From the NCBI GenBank assembly GCA_963920575.1, contig OY986965.1, positions 20,378,929 to 20,442,928 of the forward strand: DNA of 64,000 nucleotides, read 5' to 3'. How positions within the stretch are numbered: the stretch's first letter is position 1; each line of letters starts with the position of its first letter. The stretch is from Narthecium ossifragum. Lineage: Eukaryota > Streptophyta > Magnoliopsida > Dioscoreales > Nartheciaceae. Of the stretch, positions 22,077 through 33,927 are shown one piece after another. The position numbers and the translations under genes are program-made. The notes below the pieces were generated by a model, which saw only the letters and a list, made by a program, of their open reading frames with translations, was not told the origin of the DNA and ran no database searches.

Positions 22077-25000
22077 TTGACCCAATTACTACATTCTCAT
22101 TCTCAAACTCTGGCTAAGATAGAAGCCCAATTGGGTCAGTTGGCTAATGCATTGTCTAGGAGAGAAGATGGGCGATTACCGAGTCAGCCCATTCCTAATC
22201 CCAAAGGCCAACATCATGTAGACTCATCTCATGAACAAGTACAAGCTGTGACAACTCTTCGTACTGGTAAAACTTTTGTCAATATTGAACAACCTGAAGA
22301 AGCAACAGGTAATCAAGATTTACATGCATCTCATTCTCAAACATCATTAGACAATGATTCACATGCATCGAAGGAACCCAATTCATCCTCTGACACTCTA
22401 CATTCAAATCCTCATGATTTCATTGACGATTCACTTGCATCACCGAACATGACATCATCTAATGAGAAAGAACCAAATCCCACGACGTATATTCCTAAGG
22501 TTCCCTTCCCTGAAGCTTTAGTGGATCCTACATCCACTCCATATAGAAACTCAAAATTAGATGAGATGATGGAGGTGTTTAAGAACGTGCATATTAATCT
22601 TCCTTTACTTGATGCCATCAAACAAATTCCATCTTATGCCAAATTCCTCAAGGACCTTTGCACGCATAAAAGACAATCTAGATCGCATGTGTCTAAGAAG
22701 ATTTTCCTGACCGAGCAAGTTAGCTCAACCCTTCGATGTGATCTCCCTCCTAAGCTTAAAGATCCGGGAACCCCCACAATCTCATGCATTATAGGAAATC
22801 ACACAATTGATGGAGCCCTACTAGATTTGGGTGCAAGTGTCAACCTCATGCCCTACTCCTTATATTCTAAGTTTGGTATAGGAGAATTAAAACCTACGGC
22901 CATGACCCTACAATTAGCTGATCGATCAATTAAGACCCCAAGAAGAATCCTTGAAGATGTTTTGGTTAAGGTTGATCAGTGCGTATTTCCGGTTGAGTTT
23001 GTAGTGTTAGACATGGAACCCGGAGTGCAAACAAAAAAATCGGTCCCTATAATCCTTGGCCGACCCTTCTTGGCTACAGCCAATGCTTGTATTAACTGTA
23101 GGGATGGTTTCATGACTGTCATATTTGGTAATATGGAATTACGTTTGAATATATTTCATGCTTCAAAGAATCATGCGTATGATGATGACTGCTTTATGGT
23201 TAATGCGTTGGTTAATGAGGATGAGGTGATTAGTTGTATTGATGAGACATTACCTGCATTGTTGTTGAATGATGATACTCCGTGTAGGAGTTTTGAGAAT
23301 GGTTGTCATATGTCTATTGTGGTTGAAGACGATGTTTTTGAACAGTATTTGTCAAAGTTGCATGAAGATGTTTTTAGTACGGATGTAGTGTTTCCGGTTG
23401 TGAACGATGGAAAAAATGATTTGAATGATTTTGTGTCGGTTTTCAAGTCTGAAAATGACAACGTTTTAAATGATTTTAACGATCTTGATTTAATTACTGA
23501 TGTTTGCGGTATTTCCTGGAAAGAGCCCCTCCTTGAGCCTTTACCTCCTACATCCTCAATTCCAGCTGTACCCTCTTTAGTCACACCACCATCTTTGGAA
23601 TTGAAAATGTTGCCCTCCAATTTAAAATATGCCTTCCTTGGACCTGAGTCTACCCTTCCAGTAATTATCTCTTCTGCATTAACCACTGATAAAGAGCATC
23701 AATTACTCGACGTCCTTAAACTGCATAAAAGAGCTATAGGGTGGTCCATTGGTGATCTTAAGGGCATTAATCCCACGATTTGCATGCATCGCATACTCTT
23801 AGAGGATGAAACTAAATGTGTACGGGAGATGCAACACCGGCTCAACCCTCTTATGAAAGATGTTGTAATGAAGGAAGTAATTAAACTCTTAGACGCAGGG
23901 ATAATATATCCGATCTCGGACTCTAAATGGATTAGTCCTACTCAAGTCGTTCCTAAAAAATCTGAAATCACAGTGGTTAAAAATGATAAAGGGGAGGATA
24001 TCCCAACTAGACAGACCACAGGGTGGAGAGTTTGTATCGATTATAGGCGTCTTAACGCTTTAACTCGTAAAGATCATTTTCCATTGCCCTTCATTGACCA
24101 GATTTTAGAAAGGTTATCGGGCCAATCCTATTATTGCTTCCTTGACGGTTACTCTGGGTATAATCAAGTGGCCATAGATCCTAATGATCAGGAGAAGACA
24201 ACCTTTACATGTCCTTATGGAACATTCGCATATCGTCGCATGCCCTTTGGCCTTTGCAATGCTCCAGCGACATTTCAACGTTGCATGCTTGCTATCTTCG
24301 GGGATATGATTGAACAGTTTCTAGAGATATTTATGGATGACTTCTCTGTGTTTGGCCAATCTTTTGAATCAAGCCTTGAAAACCTATCCAAAGTCCTTGC
24401 TAGGTGTGAGAAAACTAATCTGGTGTTGAGTTGGGAAAAGAGCCATTTTATGGTTACAGAAGGTATCGTTCTCGACCATGTAATTTCAAGTAGGGGGATT
24501 GAGGTAGATAAAGCTAAGTTAGAACTTATTTCTAAACTTCCGCCTCCTTCTTCAGTGCGTCAAATTCGGTCATTCCTGGGCCACGCCGGGTTCTACCGGC
24601 GATTTATTAAGGATTTCAGTAAAATCTCCCGACCGTTATGTGCTTTATTGGTTAAAGATGTTCCATTTGTGTTCGACAAGTCTTGTCTTAATGCCTTTAA
24701 TATCTTGCGTGATTCACTCTCTTCAGCGCCGATTGTCCATTTTCCATATTATAACCATCCTTTTGAAATCATGTGTGACGTGTCTGATCACGCTGTAGGT
24801 GCCGTTTTGGGACAAACTATTGATAAACTACCTCGTGTCATCTACTATGCTAGTAAAACGTTAAATGAAACTCAGGTGAATTACACGACTACTGAGAAAG
24901 AGTTACTTGCTGTGATTTTTTCCTTAGAAAAGTTTCGTTCCTATCTTCTTGAATCAAAAGTCATAATTTTTACTGATCATTCAGCCCTTAGGTATCTTGT

Positions 25001-26495
25001 CTCTAAGAAAGAGCTTAAACCTCGATTAATTCGTTGGATTTTGCTTCTCCAAGAGTTCGATCTGGAATTACGAGATAAAAAGGGAGCTTTAAACGTGGTT
25101 GCCAATCACCTGTCTCGTCTTCCTGTAGATGTCATTAATGATTCATCCCCGATCGATGATACCTTTCCTGATGAATATTTATTAGCTGTTGATCAAGCAC
25201 CGAAACCGTGGTTTGCACACATCGTAAATTATCTTGTTTCTGGATTCACCCATGCTCATTGGAATAAACTAGATCGAGATAAATTCTTTTCGAAAGTTAA
25301 ATCCTATGTATGGAATGATCCCATTCTCTTTAAGCACTGTCCGGATCAGATTATGAGATGTTGTGTACCCGAATCTGAAATTATCTCCATTCTGACTTCA
25401 TGCCACTCTCATGCATGTGGAGGACACTTTTCAGGCCGCAGAACCGCAGCCAAGATTTTTCAGTCTGGTTTTTATTGGCCGTCGATTTTTCGTGATGCTC
25501 ACAGTTTTTCAAAAGCTTGCGTTCGTTGTCAACAGTTAGGTAGTATTTCTCATCGCAATGAAATGCCTCAAAATCCGATTATTGAATGTGAAGTATTTGA
25601 TGTTTGGGGTATTGATTTTATGGGCCCGTTTCCTCCTTCGAATGGCTACATTTACATTTTATTAGCTGTTGATTATGTTTCGAAATAGATTGAAGCCATA
25701 GCGACTAAGACCAATGATCACCGAGTCGTTGTAAAATTTCTTCATTCTAACATTTTTTCTCGGTTTGGTCATCCTAGAGCTATAATAAGTGATGGTGGAT
25801 CACATTTCATGAATAGGTATTTCCGTCACACTCTAGATAAATACAATATCTCCCATAAGGTTGCCACCCCCTATCACCCTCAGACCAGTGGGCAGGTAGA
25901 GGTGTCTAATAGGGAGATCAAACGCATCCTTGAGAAAGTAGTGCGTTTGGATAGAAAGGACTGGTCCATGCGCTTGAATGAAGCTTTATGGGCGTATACA
26001 ACGGCATTTAAAACACCCATAGGGATGTCACCATATCGAATGGTCTATCGTAAGCATTGCCGCTTACCAGTGAATCTCATGGATAAAGTGTGGTTAACTA
26101 TTAACGAAGTTAATTGGTTACCTACGGGTCGGAGTGCTGGTCTTCTCCAACTCAATGAGTTGGAGGAAATACGTGATGAAGCTTATGATAATGCTCTTAT
26201 CTATAAGGCTCGAACGAAGGCGTATCATGATAGGTTCATTAATCAGAGAACTTTTAATATGGGAGATAGGGTGTGGTTATTTAACGCTAGATTACGGCTC
26301 TTCCCAGGAAAACTGAAATCTAGATGGACAGGCCCATTCGAAATCACTCAAGTTTTCCCTCATGGGGCTGTTGAACTCCGCCATCCTAACTTTGATTCCA
26401 CCTTCAAAGTGAATGGCCAAAGGTTAAAACAATACATAGAAAATCCTCTGACCTTAGAAGCCACACAACGGTTGCATGAACCAATTCCTGAGTAA
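22077..26495 (+). pseudogene. pol: pol: protease, reverse transcriptase, RNase H, integrase (one in-frame stop)
   Basis: One frame stays open from 22077 to 26495 except for TAG at 25686-25688, where relatives have Trp. Domains in order, by residue from 22077: aspartic protease near 250 (ALLDLGASVNLMP); reverse transcriptase about 590-790 (GWRVCIDYRRLNALTRKDHF, FLDGYSGYNQV, MPFGLCNAPATFQRCM and active site FMDDF near 752); RNase H about 895-1020 (MCDVSDHAVGAVLGQ, TTTEKELLAVIFSLEKF, FTDHSALRYL, NVVANHLSRLP); integrase zinc finger (HSHACGGH...CVRCQQ) and DDE core (FDVWGIDFMGPFPPS, ISDGGSHF past the stop, then SNREIKRILEKV). The C-terminal integrase region (DRVWLFNARLRLFPGKLKSRW) follows. The enzymes would copy and insert the element; the stop makes this copy defective. 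No chromodomain is seen. Confidence 0.93.
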
Positions 26496-27996
26496 TTGCG
26501 CTATCATTGGGTCGAGCTAGAGACGTTAAACCAAGCGCTTGATGGGAGTCAACCCATCCTTTATGTGTTTTTCTTTAGTTTGGTTTCTTTCAAGTTTTCT
26601 TTGCATGCTTGCGTAATTTCTACTTAGTGCATAGTTGATTCTGATTGTCTGATAATACTGTCATCGTTGCCCGTGGCTGGTCATGTTAATTGTTAGTTTG
26701 GGGATGTCCATGCTTGAATTCTTATGGCCTGGAGAGCTCCGTATTTTTACAGGGTTCGTTGAGGCTTAATTCCCAGGTTTCTTATGGAATTTTTCGCATT
26801 TCGTTTAGACCGATCGATCTAGCCGATCTAAGACCGATCGATCCTTATTTGCGTCAAGCATAATTTTCTTAGTGCCTTAGTTGGATCGATCCGTCCCTTG
26901 ACAGAACATGGTGTTTTCGCCACACCATCACCTGATCGATCCTTCTATCCATCCGTCTTTGCTTTACTCCTTGCAATAGTCGGATCGATCGGGTCTTGGG
27001 AGAGGGATCGATCCGACTTGTTCATTTAATCGTCACAGAACGTAGTGTTTTTGGCCCTACACCTTCCGATCGATCCTTCTATCTCTCCGTTAATGTGAGA
27101 AACTAGTTGCGAGCGTAGGATCGATCCGTCCTAGCGTGTCCGATCGATCCGAGGTGGGTATTTATTGGTGACAGAGCGTGGTGTTTTTGACGAGTTACCT
27201 GCCGATCGATCCTTCTATCCGTCCTTCTCAATGAAATCTAGTCGCGTAAGTCGAATCGATCCTTCTAAGGTAGTTCGATCGATCGGGCCTGTTTATTCAC
27301 TGCTCATCCATTTGCACCCGATGCGTCCACGTGGCGACGGATCGATTCAACCGATATCGACCGATCAATCCTGCTCGCGCTTTTCGAAAACTCACATGGT
27401 TAGCACCGCCGCCGTCGCCGTGTCTGGGTCGAACTCCACTCCGCGTTGAGCCATAACCGTTCAACGGACTTTCCATCCTTATCATCCTGGAGTCCTACTC
27501 CGAGTAGGCTCCTCACGACTGAGTTTATTTATAGTGGTTAGTCCGCGGCCTCTGTTCTACCCCTATGCTCTGCTACCGGCTCTGCCTCTCCGACGTCATC
27601 TCTGCTTCCGACGTACTCCTTCCGGGGATTCCATCCGTCTGGTAAGACGCCCAGTCCTCCTCGTCTTCCCTATACCGCAGTCTTTCATATTCATTGGGAG
27701 TCCCAGCGGTGGAACCCATGGTTTTCACCATGGATTCTGACCAATACCGCCGGCAACTATGACCGGCGGCCACCATCCTTGTGTTCCCGTTCCCATCTCA
27801 TCCTTGTGTTCGTGTTTTTCAACTCATCCCACGAGTTTCACTGCGTCTTCTTCCGTCCTCTTTTCCCACTGTTGAATTCGTCCTTCACTCTGTGATGGAT
27901 CGATCGTCCTATTTCTAGACGGATCGATCCATCTCCTTCCCATCGTCTGTAAACCGTTGTCTCTGACGAACGATCCTATTGCAGGTGCGCTCCACG
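26496..27996 (+). other. Post-pol spacer with GATCGATC cluster and splice acceptor
   Basis: No gene is supported. From 26813 to 27375, and again near 27896-27930, at least ten GATCGATCC or CGATCGATC motifs recur at irregular spacing, alternating with short phrases such as CTTCTATCC. The spacer ends with TATTGCAG at 27979-27985, a good 3' splice site 11 bases before the next ATG. This would suit expression of the downstream frame from a spliced subgenomic RNA, as proposed for envelope-position genes of this class. Confidence 0.6.
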
Positions 27997-28581
27997 ATGT
28001 CTTCGTCCAGCCACGCTTCGTCGGAGCCCGATTTTGAGCCGGGGTCTCCTGTGTCTCAAGCTTCAATGTTCTCATCAGATGATGACCTTGCAGACTCAGC
28101 CGACTCGAGCCGACCACTGTCTCCGCCGGTAGTCTACTGTTACCCTCCTCGGGACTTACCTGACCCTATTTATCCTGCCGGCTCGGTTATCGAATATCCT
28201 GTCGGTGTCGAGTTTTTTGGGCCGCTACCAGATCCTGATCCCTTTGCCCGTCTTGTCTATGCTATTCAGCACGGCCCCGACCTCGATGATCCGTGGGTCG
28301 CTTTCAGATTGCCAGACGGGTACTCCGTCGTGGTGCCTCCACGGTCTCTGATCGATCCAAAGCTCCTATCGCCAGCGATCTCGCCACCAGGGTCCCCTTA
28401 TGCCTCAGATGATCCTGATCGCCCACTGTTCCAGCGGTCATGCGAGGGTGATTCAGATGATGACGTGCTGGACTACGACGAGCTCATGGATATGCTGGAG
28501 GAGCTGGATGACGACGAGGACGACGATGAAGACATGGACGACGATGACTACACTTTAGGACAATCATATTTTGCTTTTTAG
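27997..28581 (+). CDS. Accessory ORF A of the Athila-like element: acidic protein
   Basis: An intact 194-codon frame from ATG at 27997 (MSSSSHASSEPDFEPGSP). No domain is recognised. The N-terminal third is Ser/Pro/Asp-rich. A middle part (about residues 45-110) contains VYCYPPRDLPDPIYPAGS and ARLVYAIQHGPDLDDPWVAF. The C-terminus is extremely acidic (more than 20 Asp/Glu between about residues 150 and 185) and ends in YTLGQSYFAF. There is no signal peptide or membrane segment, so it is not an obvious envelope protein. It lies after integrase and directly behind a splice-acceptor-like site. It is uninterrupted although its neighbours carry stops. The function is unknown; a nucleic-acid-mimic or chromatin-binding role is speculation. 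Confidence 0.6.
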   Translation: MSSSSHASSEPDFEPGSPVSQASMFSSDDDLADSADSSRPLSPPVVYCYPPRDLPDPIYPAGSVIEYPVGVEFFGPLPDPDPFARLVYAIQHGPDLDDPWVAFRLPDGYSVVVPPRSLIDPKLLSPAISPPGSPYASDDPDRPLFQRSCEGDSDDDVLDYDELMDMLEELDDDEDDDEDMDDDDYTLGQSYFAF

Positions 28582-29253
28582 GACTTCTACTTTAAGCCTT
28601 TCTAGTTTGAGTTTGTTACTTGCTAGTTCTCCCTGTTTGCATTTTAGATTTTAGCTTTGTAGTGTTGCTTTGTTAGTTCATTAATCAAAGTTGGGTTAGG
28701 TTTGATTGGATTTATTGTTGTGTTTTTTTGTGATGCACCGTGGATGCCGCGAATGCTCTGCATAGGGGCGCCATTCCACGTGTTCCAGCTACTAAAGCAT
28801 GGTTTGCGGGAGCCGGATCAATCCGGCCTATATCGACCGATCGATCCTTCTCACTTACCACGTTGTACATTGTGCATTGGAATGATTGCCACGTGGCCTT
28901 CGATCGATCCAACTCCGACGGACGGATCGATCGAAGTCGCGTTCGTTTGGGGTTTATAATCTGGGTTCGATCGATCCTAGGGCACGTTTCTCCCTTCGAT
29001 CGATCCAGCTTTCCTCCTTTCCGTTTCGCTCAGGTTCCGCTGCACCTTCTTCTCCGCTCCGACCGGTGCTCGACCTCGCCTCCGGCAAGATCTCCTCACC
29101 CCCGTCCTCTACCGCACTCTATACCCTTCCTCCGATCCTCTTCCCCACTCTCGATCTCGCCGTTTTCTCCTAACAACCCACCATCTTCTCCGACCGCGGG
29201 TCCTTGCTTTCCGTTGATCGTCGCCGGCGCCACTCCTAGCCTTCATCCCCATC
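28582..29253 (+). other. Spacer between accessory ORFs, second GATCGATC cluster
   Basis: No gene is supported. From about 28810 to 29005 GATCGATCC/GGATCGATC motifs recur five or six times, followed by a pyrimidine-rich stretch to 29250. Overlapping frames here translate the repeats as DRS-type phrases and are not genes. Confidence 0.55.
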
Positions 29254-30684
29254 ATGGTGCGTGCAAAGAACGTGATCCGTAAAGGCATTGGCGGAAAAGG
29301 AAAAGCCGTCGCCGCTACCTCTTCCACCCCTCCCGCCAGACGACTACCCTTGACTGCGGCTCCGACGAGGACTTCTCCAGCAACATCCGCATCTTCGCCG
29401 GCTTCTTCCTCTTCTCCACCTCTGTCACGGCCGATCCGGGCCTCGCGAGCCCCACCAGCTTCTTCGACGGCGGTTACTCCTTCATCCGGCAAGCGGAAGG
29501 CATCCGCTGTTGCGTCCTCTTCCCAACCATCCCACCGGCAAACCAAGCGCAAGAAGTCCCAGCCATCGACTGCTCCGACCGATGTCCTCGGCCTCCATCC
29601 TCGCTAGCAGCGCGAGCTTAATATGGAATACACCTTCGACGTCGACTTCTTCCGGACGATCGAGCACGCCCAAGACTCTATCGCGACCCTTGAGCGCCAG
29701 GGTCTACTACCGCTATGCACTCCATCTACCTCTGTGTACCCCCGGCTAGTCTGTATGTTCTATCAGAACATGCAGCCCATTCCTTTTGGAGACAAGCGCG
29801 ACACGGATACGTCCCGCAAGTACGCGTCCCGGGGCTTCACCTCCATGATCGACGGTGTCGAGGTATCGTTGACTCTTCGGGCCATCTGCGATGCGTTGTT
29901 AATTCCTAAACACTGTCCCCACCTCCACAGAGCGACGCCCGATGAGCTGTATGTCCATGAGTCAGTTCCCTACCTTTTTCTCCATCCAGGACGTCAGCAC
30001 ACCGACACTTTTACTCGTGCCAAGCTGCCGGCGCACATGTGGCTTGTAGACGACGTGCTGCGCCGGAATGTTTTCCAGATGGGGCATGATCAGTATCGGA
30101 CCGGGGATTGGCTCCGCATGTTGTGGCTGCTGGCCAAGGATTGGGCGATGAGTATCCCACAGATGATCTTAGAGGACGTTGCCCAGTTCTATAGGCAAAC
30201 GGTGCTGGAAATGCGGCCGAGTTACGACGACGCAGCCTTTCCGCATCCTCGGCTTATCTTCGTTGTTCTACAGAGCCAGGACCGCGTCCCAGAGGGGGAA
30301 CCGACCGTGTCTCTTGATGCACTTAAGGCGGCACGATTTGGTTCTGCCACCTGGAGCAAGGTCCTCGGCCACATGCGGAGTGCCGGCATGTTTCTCCGCC
30401 AGCCGCGTCCCAGCCGATCGCATCATGCACCAGAGTACGGGCCAGTCGACCATCCTACACTGGCTGAGATGTACAGAGAGTTTAGCGCTGGGTTGGCACG
30501 CTTACACCAGCGCTTGGACGATGTCGACGCCAGAGATGCAGCCTTCCGGGCGGACATCTCGTCCATCCGGGCGGACCTTTCGTACGTTCGTACACGGCTT
30601 GACAACCTTCACCCTCCTCCGCCCGTGCTTGCTATCGTACCTTATCGCCCGTTATCCTTTCCTGGGTCACCTCCTCAGCCTTGA
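29254..30684 (+). pseudogene. Accessory ORF B: Athila-type protein with basic N-terminus (one in-frame stop)
   Basis: ATG at 29254 opens a frame of 476 codons interrupted only by TAG at 29605-29607; the remainder resumes in the same frame (MEYTFDVDFF at 29623). Residues 1-117 are Ala/Pro/Ser-rich with clusters of Lys/Arg (GKRKASAV, KRKKSQ), a likely nuclear or nucleic-acid-binding tail. Residues about 124-330 match the globular domain found in Athila ORFs and 'putative plant transposon' proteins: YPRLVCMFYQNMQ, FTSMIDGVEVSLTLRAICD. Residues about 400-450 form a probable coiled coil (LAEMYREFSAGLARLHQRLD). No membrane segment is seen. The role of this family is unknown. Confidence 0.72.
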
Positions 30685-32393
30685 GTCCTTAGTTGCTTGC
30701 TTGGTTTCCCCGTAAATCTTGTATCTACGGCCGTGTGTTGGCAGGTTTTGATTTGTCCTTGGTCGTTGGCTGACTCATTTTTGTATTTACGTGACCTTAT
30801 AGTTATATATCTTTTGACTTTTTGGCTTTGGGGGTGTTCCTCGGGAGTGCGAGGGGCTGCGTGTGCCAATCTATTATTGTCTGGGTGGATGATTTTGTAT
30901 TTGTTATTGCTGCTGGAGGAGGAAGCTCAGGATAATTTGTTCTTCTTTTTCTGTCATTGTGATGAATGACTGTACAACCCTTGTGCTTACTGAATAAATA
31001 GAGGGAATGCTGCCCAATTTTTCTCCAACTTTTATGATTATTTTTTCCTTTCCATAAATGCATTCATGGGGTATTTCTTCTATGTTCGTACAGGGTATAT
31101 ATGCTAGCGCATGCACAGCTGGGTGCCATCCCGCCATTACTTGGTTTTTCACGCCTAACCTTGATCTGCATATCTGCTTTTCTTTTTATCCTCAGGGTTA
31201 CTTTTTCTTATGAAGCTTCTCAGGTTATCTCTATCCCATATTCTTTGTTTTTTTTTATGACTTAGTGTAATTGGGAACAATTACATTTAAGTTGGGGGGT
31301 AGAATTCTAGGAATGCATAGTTATTTATTTTCTGATAACCGAATTTTGTACATCCCTTATAACGTGTCTGACGAAGGAAGTTATGATGGTTATTGATAAA
31401 GATGCATCATTTAGAATATTATTCAATGAGTTATTCAGAAATTCATATGTTACGTAAAATTCAGTAAATTTAACTATGCATGACATGAGTTCTGTACTTT
31501 AACACTTTTACCATGATTTAGGGATAACTTGACATATCCTATTGCACTTGAGTACTTTCGCATGTGGATGAGTTGAAGTTAGATTCTGAGTATGAAACTA
31601 GGATAGATCTATGATTTTAGGACATGTCACAGAGGATACATGGACACATACATTTTCTGTCTGCAAAAAGTATATGTGTATGATGAGTGGAAAGGACTTC
31701 AACTTAGTAACCGGGTAGGGGTGCCTAACCAGCATGTTGTTCGCGTAAAACGGTTGAATGTCCTAATAAAGAAAAAAAATGGACTTCAATTTAGTAACCG
31801 GGCAGGGTGCCTAACCAGCATGTTGTTCGCGTAAAACGGTTGAAGACCCTTGTGAAAAAAAAAAGAAGAAAAAAAAAATAAAGAACAGAAAAAGCACAGA
31901 GATTGTTATGTGATAAGTGGAAAATATGTGCTTGCTTAGAATTGTGATCTTGACTGGTGGAATGTTTGGATATAATGGATACTTTGACACATGTGGAACC
32001 AAATCCACACACTGGAGAGTCAAGGTTATTTTTGAACCATGATTAAATATGCTGAAATACTGGAACTATGCTTTGATTGGTTCTTATTTACTTTATGTTT
32101 ATATGACTATGGATTGAAGAATAGACTCATTGATAGTGGTTCTATTTAGTGCATTTGAATTAATGAGTATTATAATGGAGTTTTGATGGCATGTTAAAGG
32201 GGATGTATAGATGTTTGTGGGTATCATCACTAGAAACCCTCAGGAGACTATAACTCCTCCTCTGGGGCCACCCAGTGGTTTAAAGGCTTGTTGTATATGC
32301 TAAGTGCAATCGTGAGACCTACGAAAGTGGCTAGTTAGATTTACTGCTTTAATTTTAAATTTTTGTTTGCTTTGCTCGAGGACTAGCAAAGAT
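30685..32393 (+). other. 3' untranslated region of the Athila-like element
   Basis: 1.7 kb without a supportable gene. It contains an 87-bp tandem duplication (31694-31780 and 31781-31870, each with TAACCGGG and GCCTAACCAGCATGTTGTTC), poly-A runs, and the block CAGGAGACTATAACTCCTCC near 32240. Long non-coding 3' regions of this kind are usual in Athila elements. Confidence 0.7.
31694..31870 (+). repeat. 87-bp tandem duplication
   Basis: Two copies start GGACTTCAACTTAGTAACCG and GGACTTCAATTTAGTAACCG, each followed by CCTAACCAGCATGTTGTTCG and an A-rich tail. They differ at a handful of positions. Confidence 0.88.
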
Positions 32394-32407
32394 CAAGTTG
32401 GGGGGTG
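32394..32407 (+). promoter_or_regulatory. Polypurine tract of the Athila-like element
   Basis: AAGTTGGGGGG ends one or two bases before the 3' LTR, where plus-strand DNA priming is expected. Confidence 0.8.
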
Positions 32408-33922
32408 TGATAAGACTTGAAAAGTGCACAAAACACCATTGCAATTTGGCTTTGCTGGGCCCCGAGCAATGCTGCACTGACTACTTTTATCCCATTTCAG
32501 GTATAACAGACCCTACGATGAGTTAGATCGACTTTGGAGCTAAAAGGAGCACAATTTGGCAATTCTGGCAAGTTGGATCGATCCGACTCTGATGGAGCGA
32601 TCGATCCAACGTGCCCAGCATGTGGACAAAGAGCAAGCAGAAGGATCGATCGAACTCGACTAGACGGATCGATCCAGCACGGGACGTAGCGCAACAATAA
32701 TGACACGATCGATCGGACTCGACAGGTGCGATCGATCCGGCTCGGGCGTTACCAGCAATTAAAGGAGTCGGATCGATCCAACTCCAAGAGTGCGATCGAT
32801 CCGACTCGACCAGAGTCAAAAACCGCCGGCTCAGATCTAATCCGGGGGAGGTTATTTCCTGAGCTATAAGTAGTCATTGTTTAGGGATTTTTGGGGGGCT
32901 TTTCCAGACGTTTTTGGGGAGAGTTTTCCTATCTTTTTCTACACTTTTCTTCGGCGATTCTTTGGAGGAGATCCATGGCGGGAGGAGATCATCAACTTCC
33001 ACCGATGGATCAACCCCGAAGATTAGTAACTAAAACCCTAACCATGGGATTCTTATGATGTAACTAGGGTTTTTACTAGGGATTTCTTAGATCTAGGGTT
33101 TGTATACACGATTATTTGGCTTATATGGATTGATTCTATTTTTATATATCTTGGTGTTGATTTCTTACTGAATGTATGAATCGTTCTTGCTTGCATTTGA
33201 TTGTAGAGCTTGTGTATGCTAGGGCTTGGATTGGATTCATCCAAATAAGAGGATCATGCTAGTCTCATGATATCTCGGATGGAATCTTCTTCGTGATTAG
33301 GGATTGTATAGTGCTAGTCCCACTATAGTAGTGCTAGTCCCACTACGTTCCATCCCTAATCCTTCATGCATCTTACCTTTGTAGTTTTGGCTATCGAGAT
33401 GCGAAGTCATCTCGATCTTACACCTAGATCCATATCCATGTTATTATTTGCGATGAACACATCCTGATAAGAGGGTTCATTAGCAGTGAACGTAACTAAT
33501 CATTCGGTCACTGACATTTAGATAATTGTTCTTGCCAACAAGGAATCCTAACCAGAACTTGTTGAGTGATAAGGAGAATTAGCCATTCCTTTATCAACTT
33601 TTAGGAAGTCATTCATCGTGTTTGCATGCCCTGATCTTAGGAAGACTTGGTAGATCCTTAGTTACTGATTAAGAATCCTATGGTCCTTCCTCTCATATTC
33701 ATAAATCCTTTAATATAAGTTTAGTTTAATTTCAACCTGTAATCTTGTCTCAACTCGTTACTAGGAAATTTGCTAAGTGTTCGATTTCAATCCCTTAAAT
33801 CCCTGTGGATTCGACTCGGACTCTCCACTATCTATTAGTTCTTAGTAGTTAAAGTAGAGCACCGGAATATATTGTAATTTTGGTCAGACTTGTTAGGCCA
33901 CGATACGTTTCAAGTCGTATCA
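32408..33922 (+). repeat. 3' LTR of the Athila-like element
   Basis: It begins TGATAAGAC and ends GTCGTATCA, followed by the ATTAA duplication. Its GATCGATCC sites (32575-32810) are better preserved than those of the 5' LTR. The TATA motif is at 32865-32872. Confidence 0.92.
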
Positions 33923-33927
33923 ATTAA

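Larger units (their letters stand above)
18872..33922 (+). mobile_element. Athila-like Ty3/gypsy retrotransposon, 15.05 kb, complete ends
   Basis: LTRs of 1,516 and 1,515 bp begin TGATAAGACTTGAAAAGTG and end CAAGTCGTATCA. The duplication ATTAA flanks the insertion at 18867-18871 and 33923-33927. Order: 5' LTR, tRNA-Asp-type primer site, gag, protease-RT-RNase H-integrase, a spacer, two further reading frames, a long 3' untranslated region, polypurine tract, 3' LTR. The extra coding region after integrase, the PBS and the total length fit the Athila lineage. The coding frame is interrupted by a frameshift and several stops, so this copy is inactive. The first ~100 bases of the LTRs differ at 4 positions, so the insertion is old but not ancient. 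Confidence 0.93.

Noticed and set aside
26813..27375. GATCGATCC clusters as a replication origin or bacterial-type methylation signal
   Set aside because: Surrounding sequence is clearly a plant retrotransposon and nothing else supports either function.
29109..29552. 147-codon minus-strand frame opposite accessory ORF B
   Set aside because: It runs antisense to the better-supported plus-strand frame and has only low-complexity Glu/Gly/Arg composition.
20761..30684. Treating the Athila-like element as an active retrovirus-like element with an envelope gene
   Set aside because: gag-pol is broken by a frameshift and several stops, and neither downstream ORF has a signal peptide or membrane segment.
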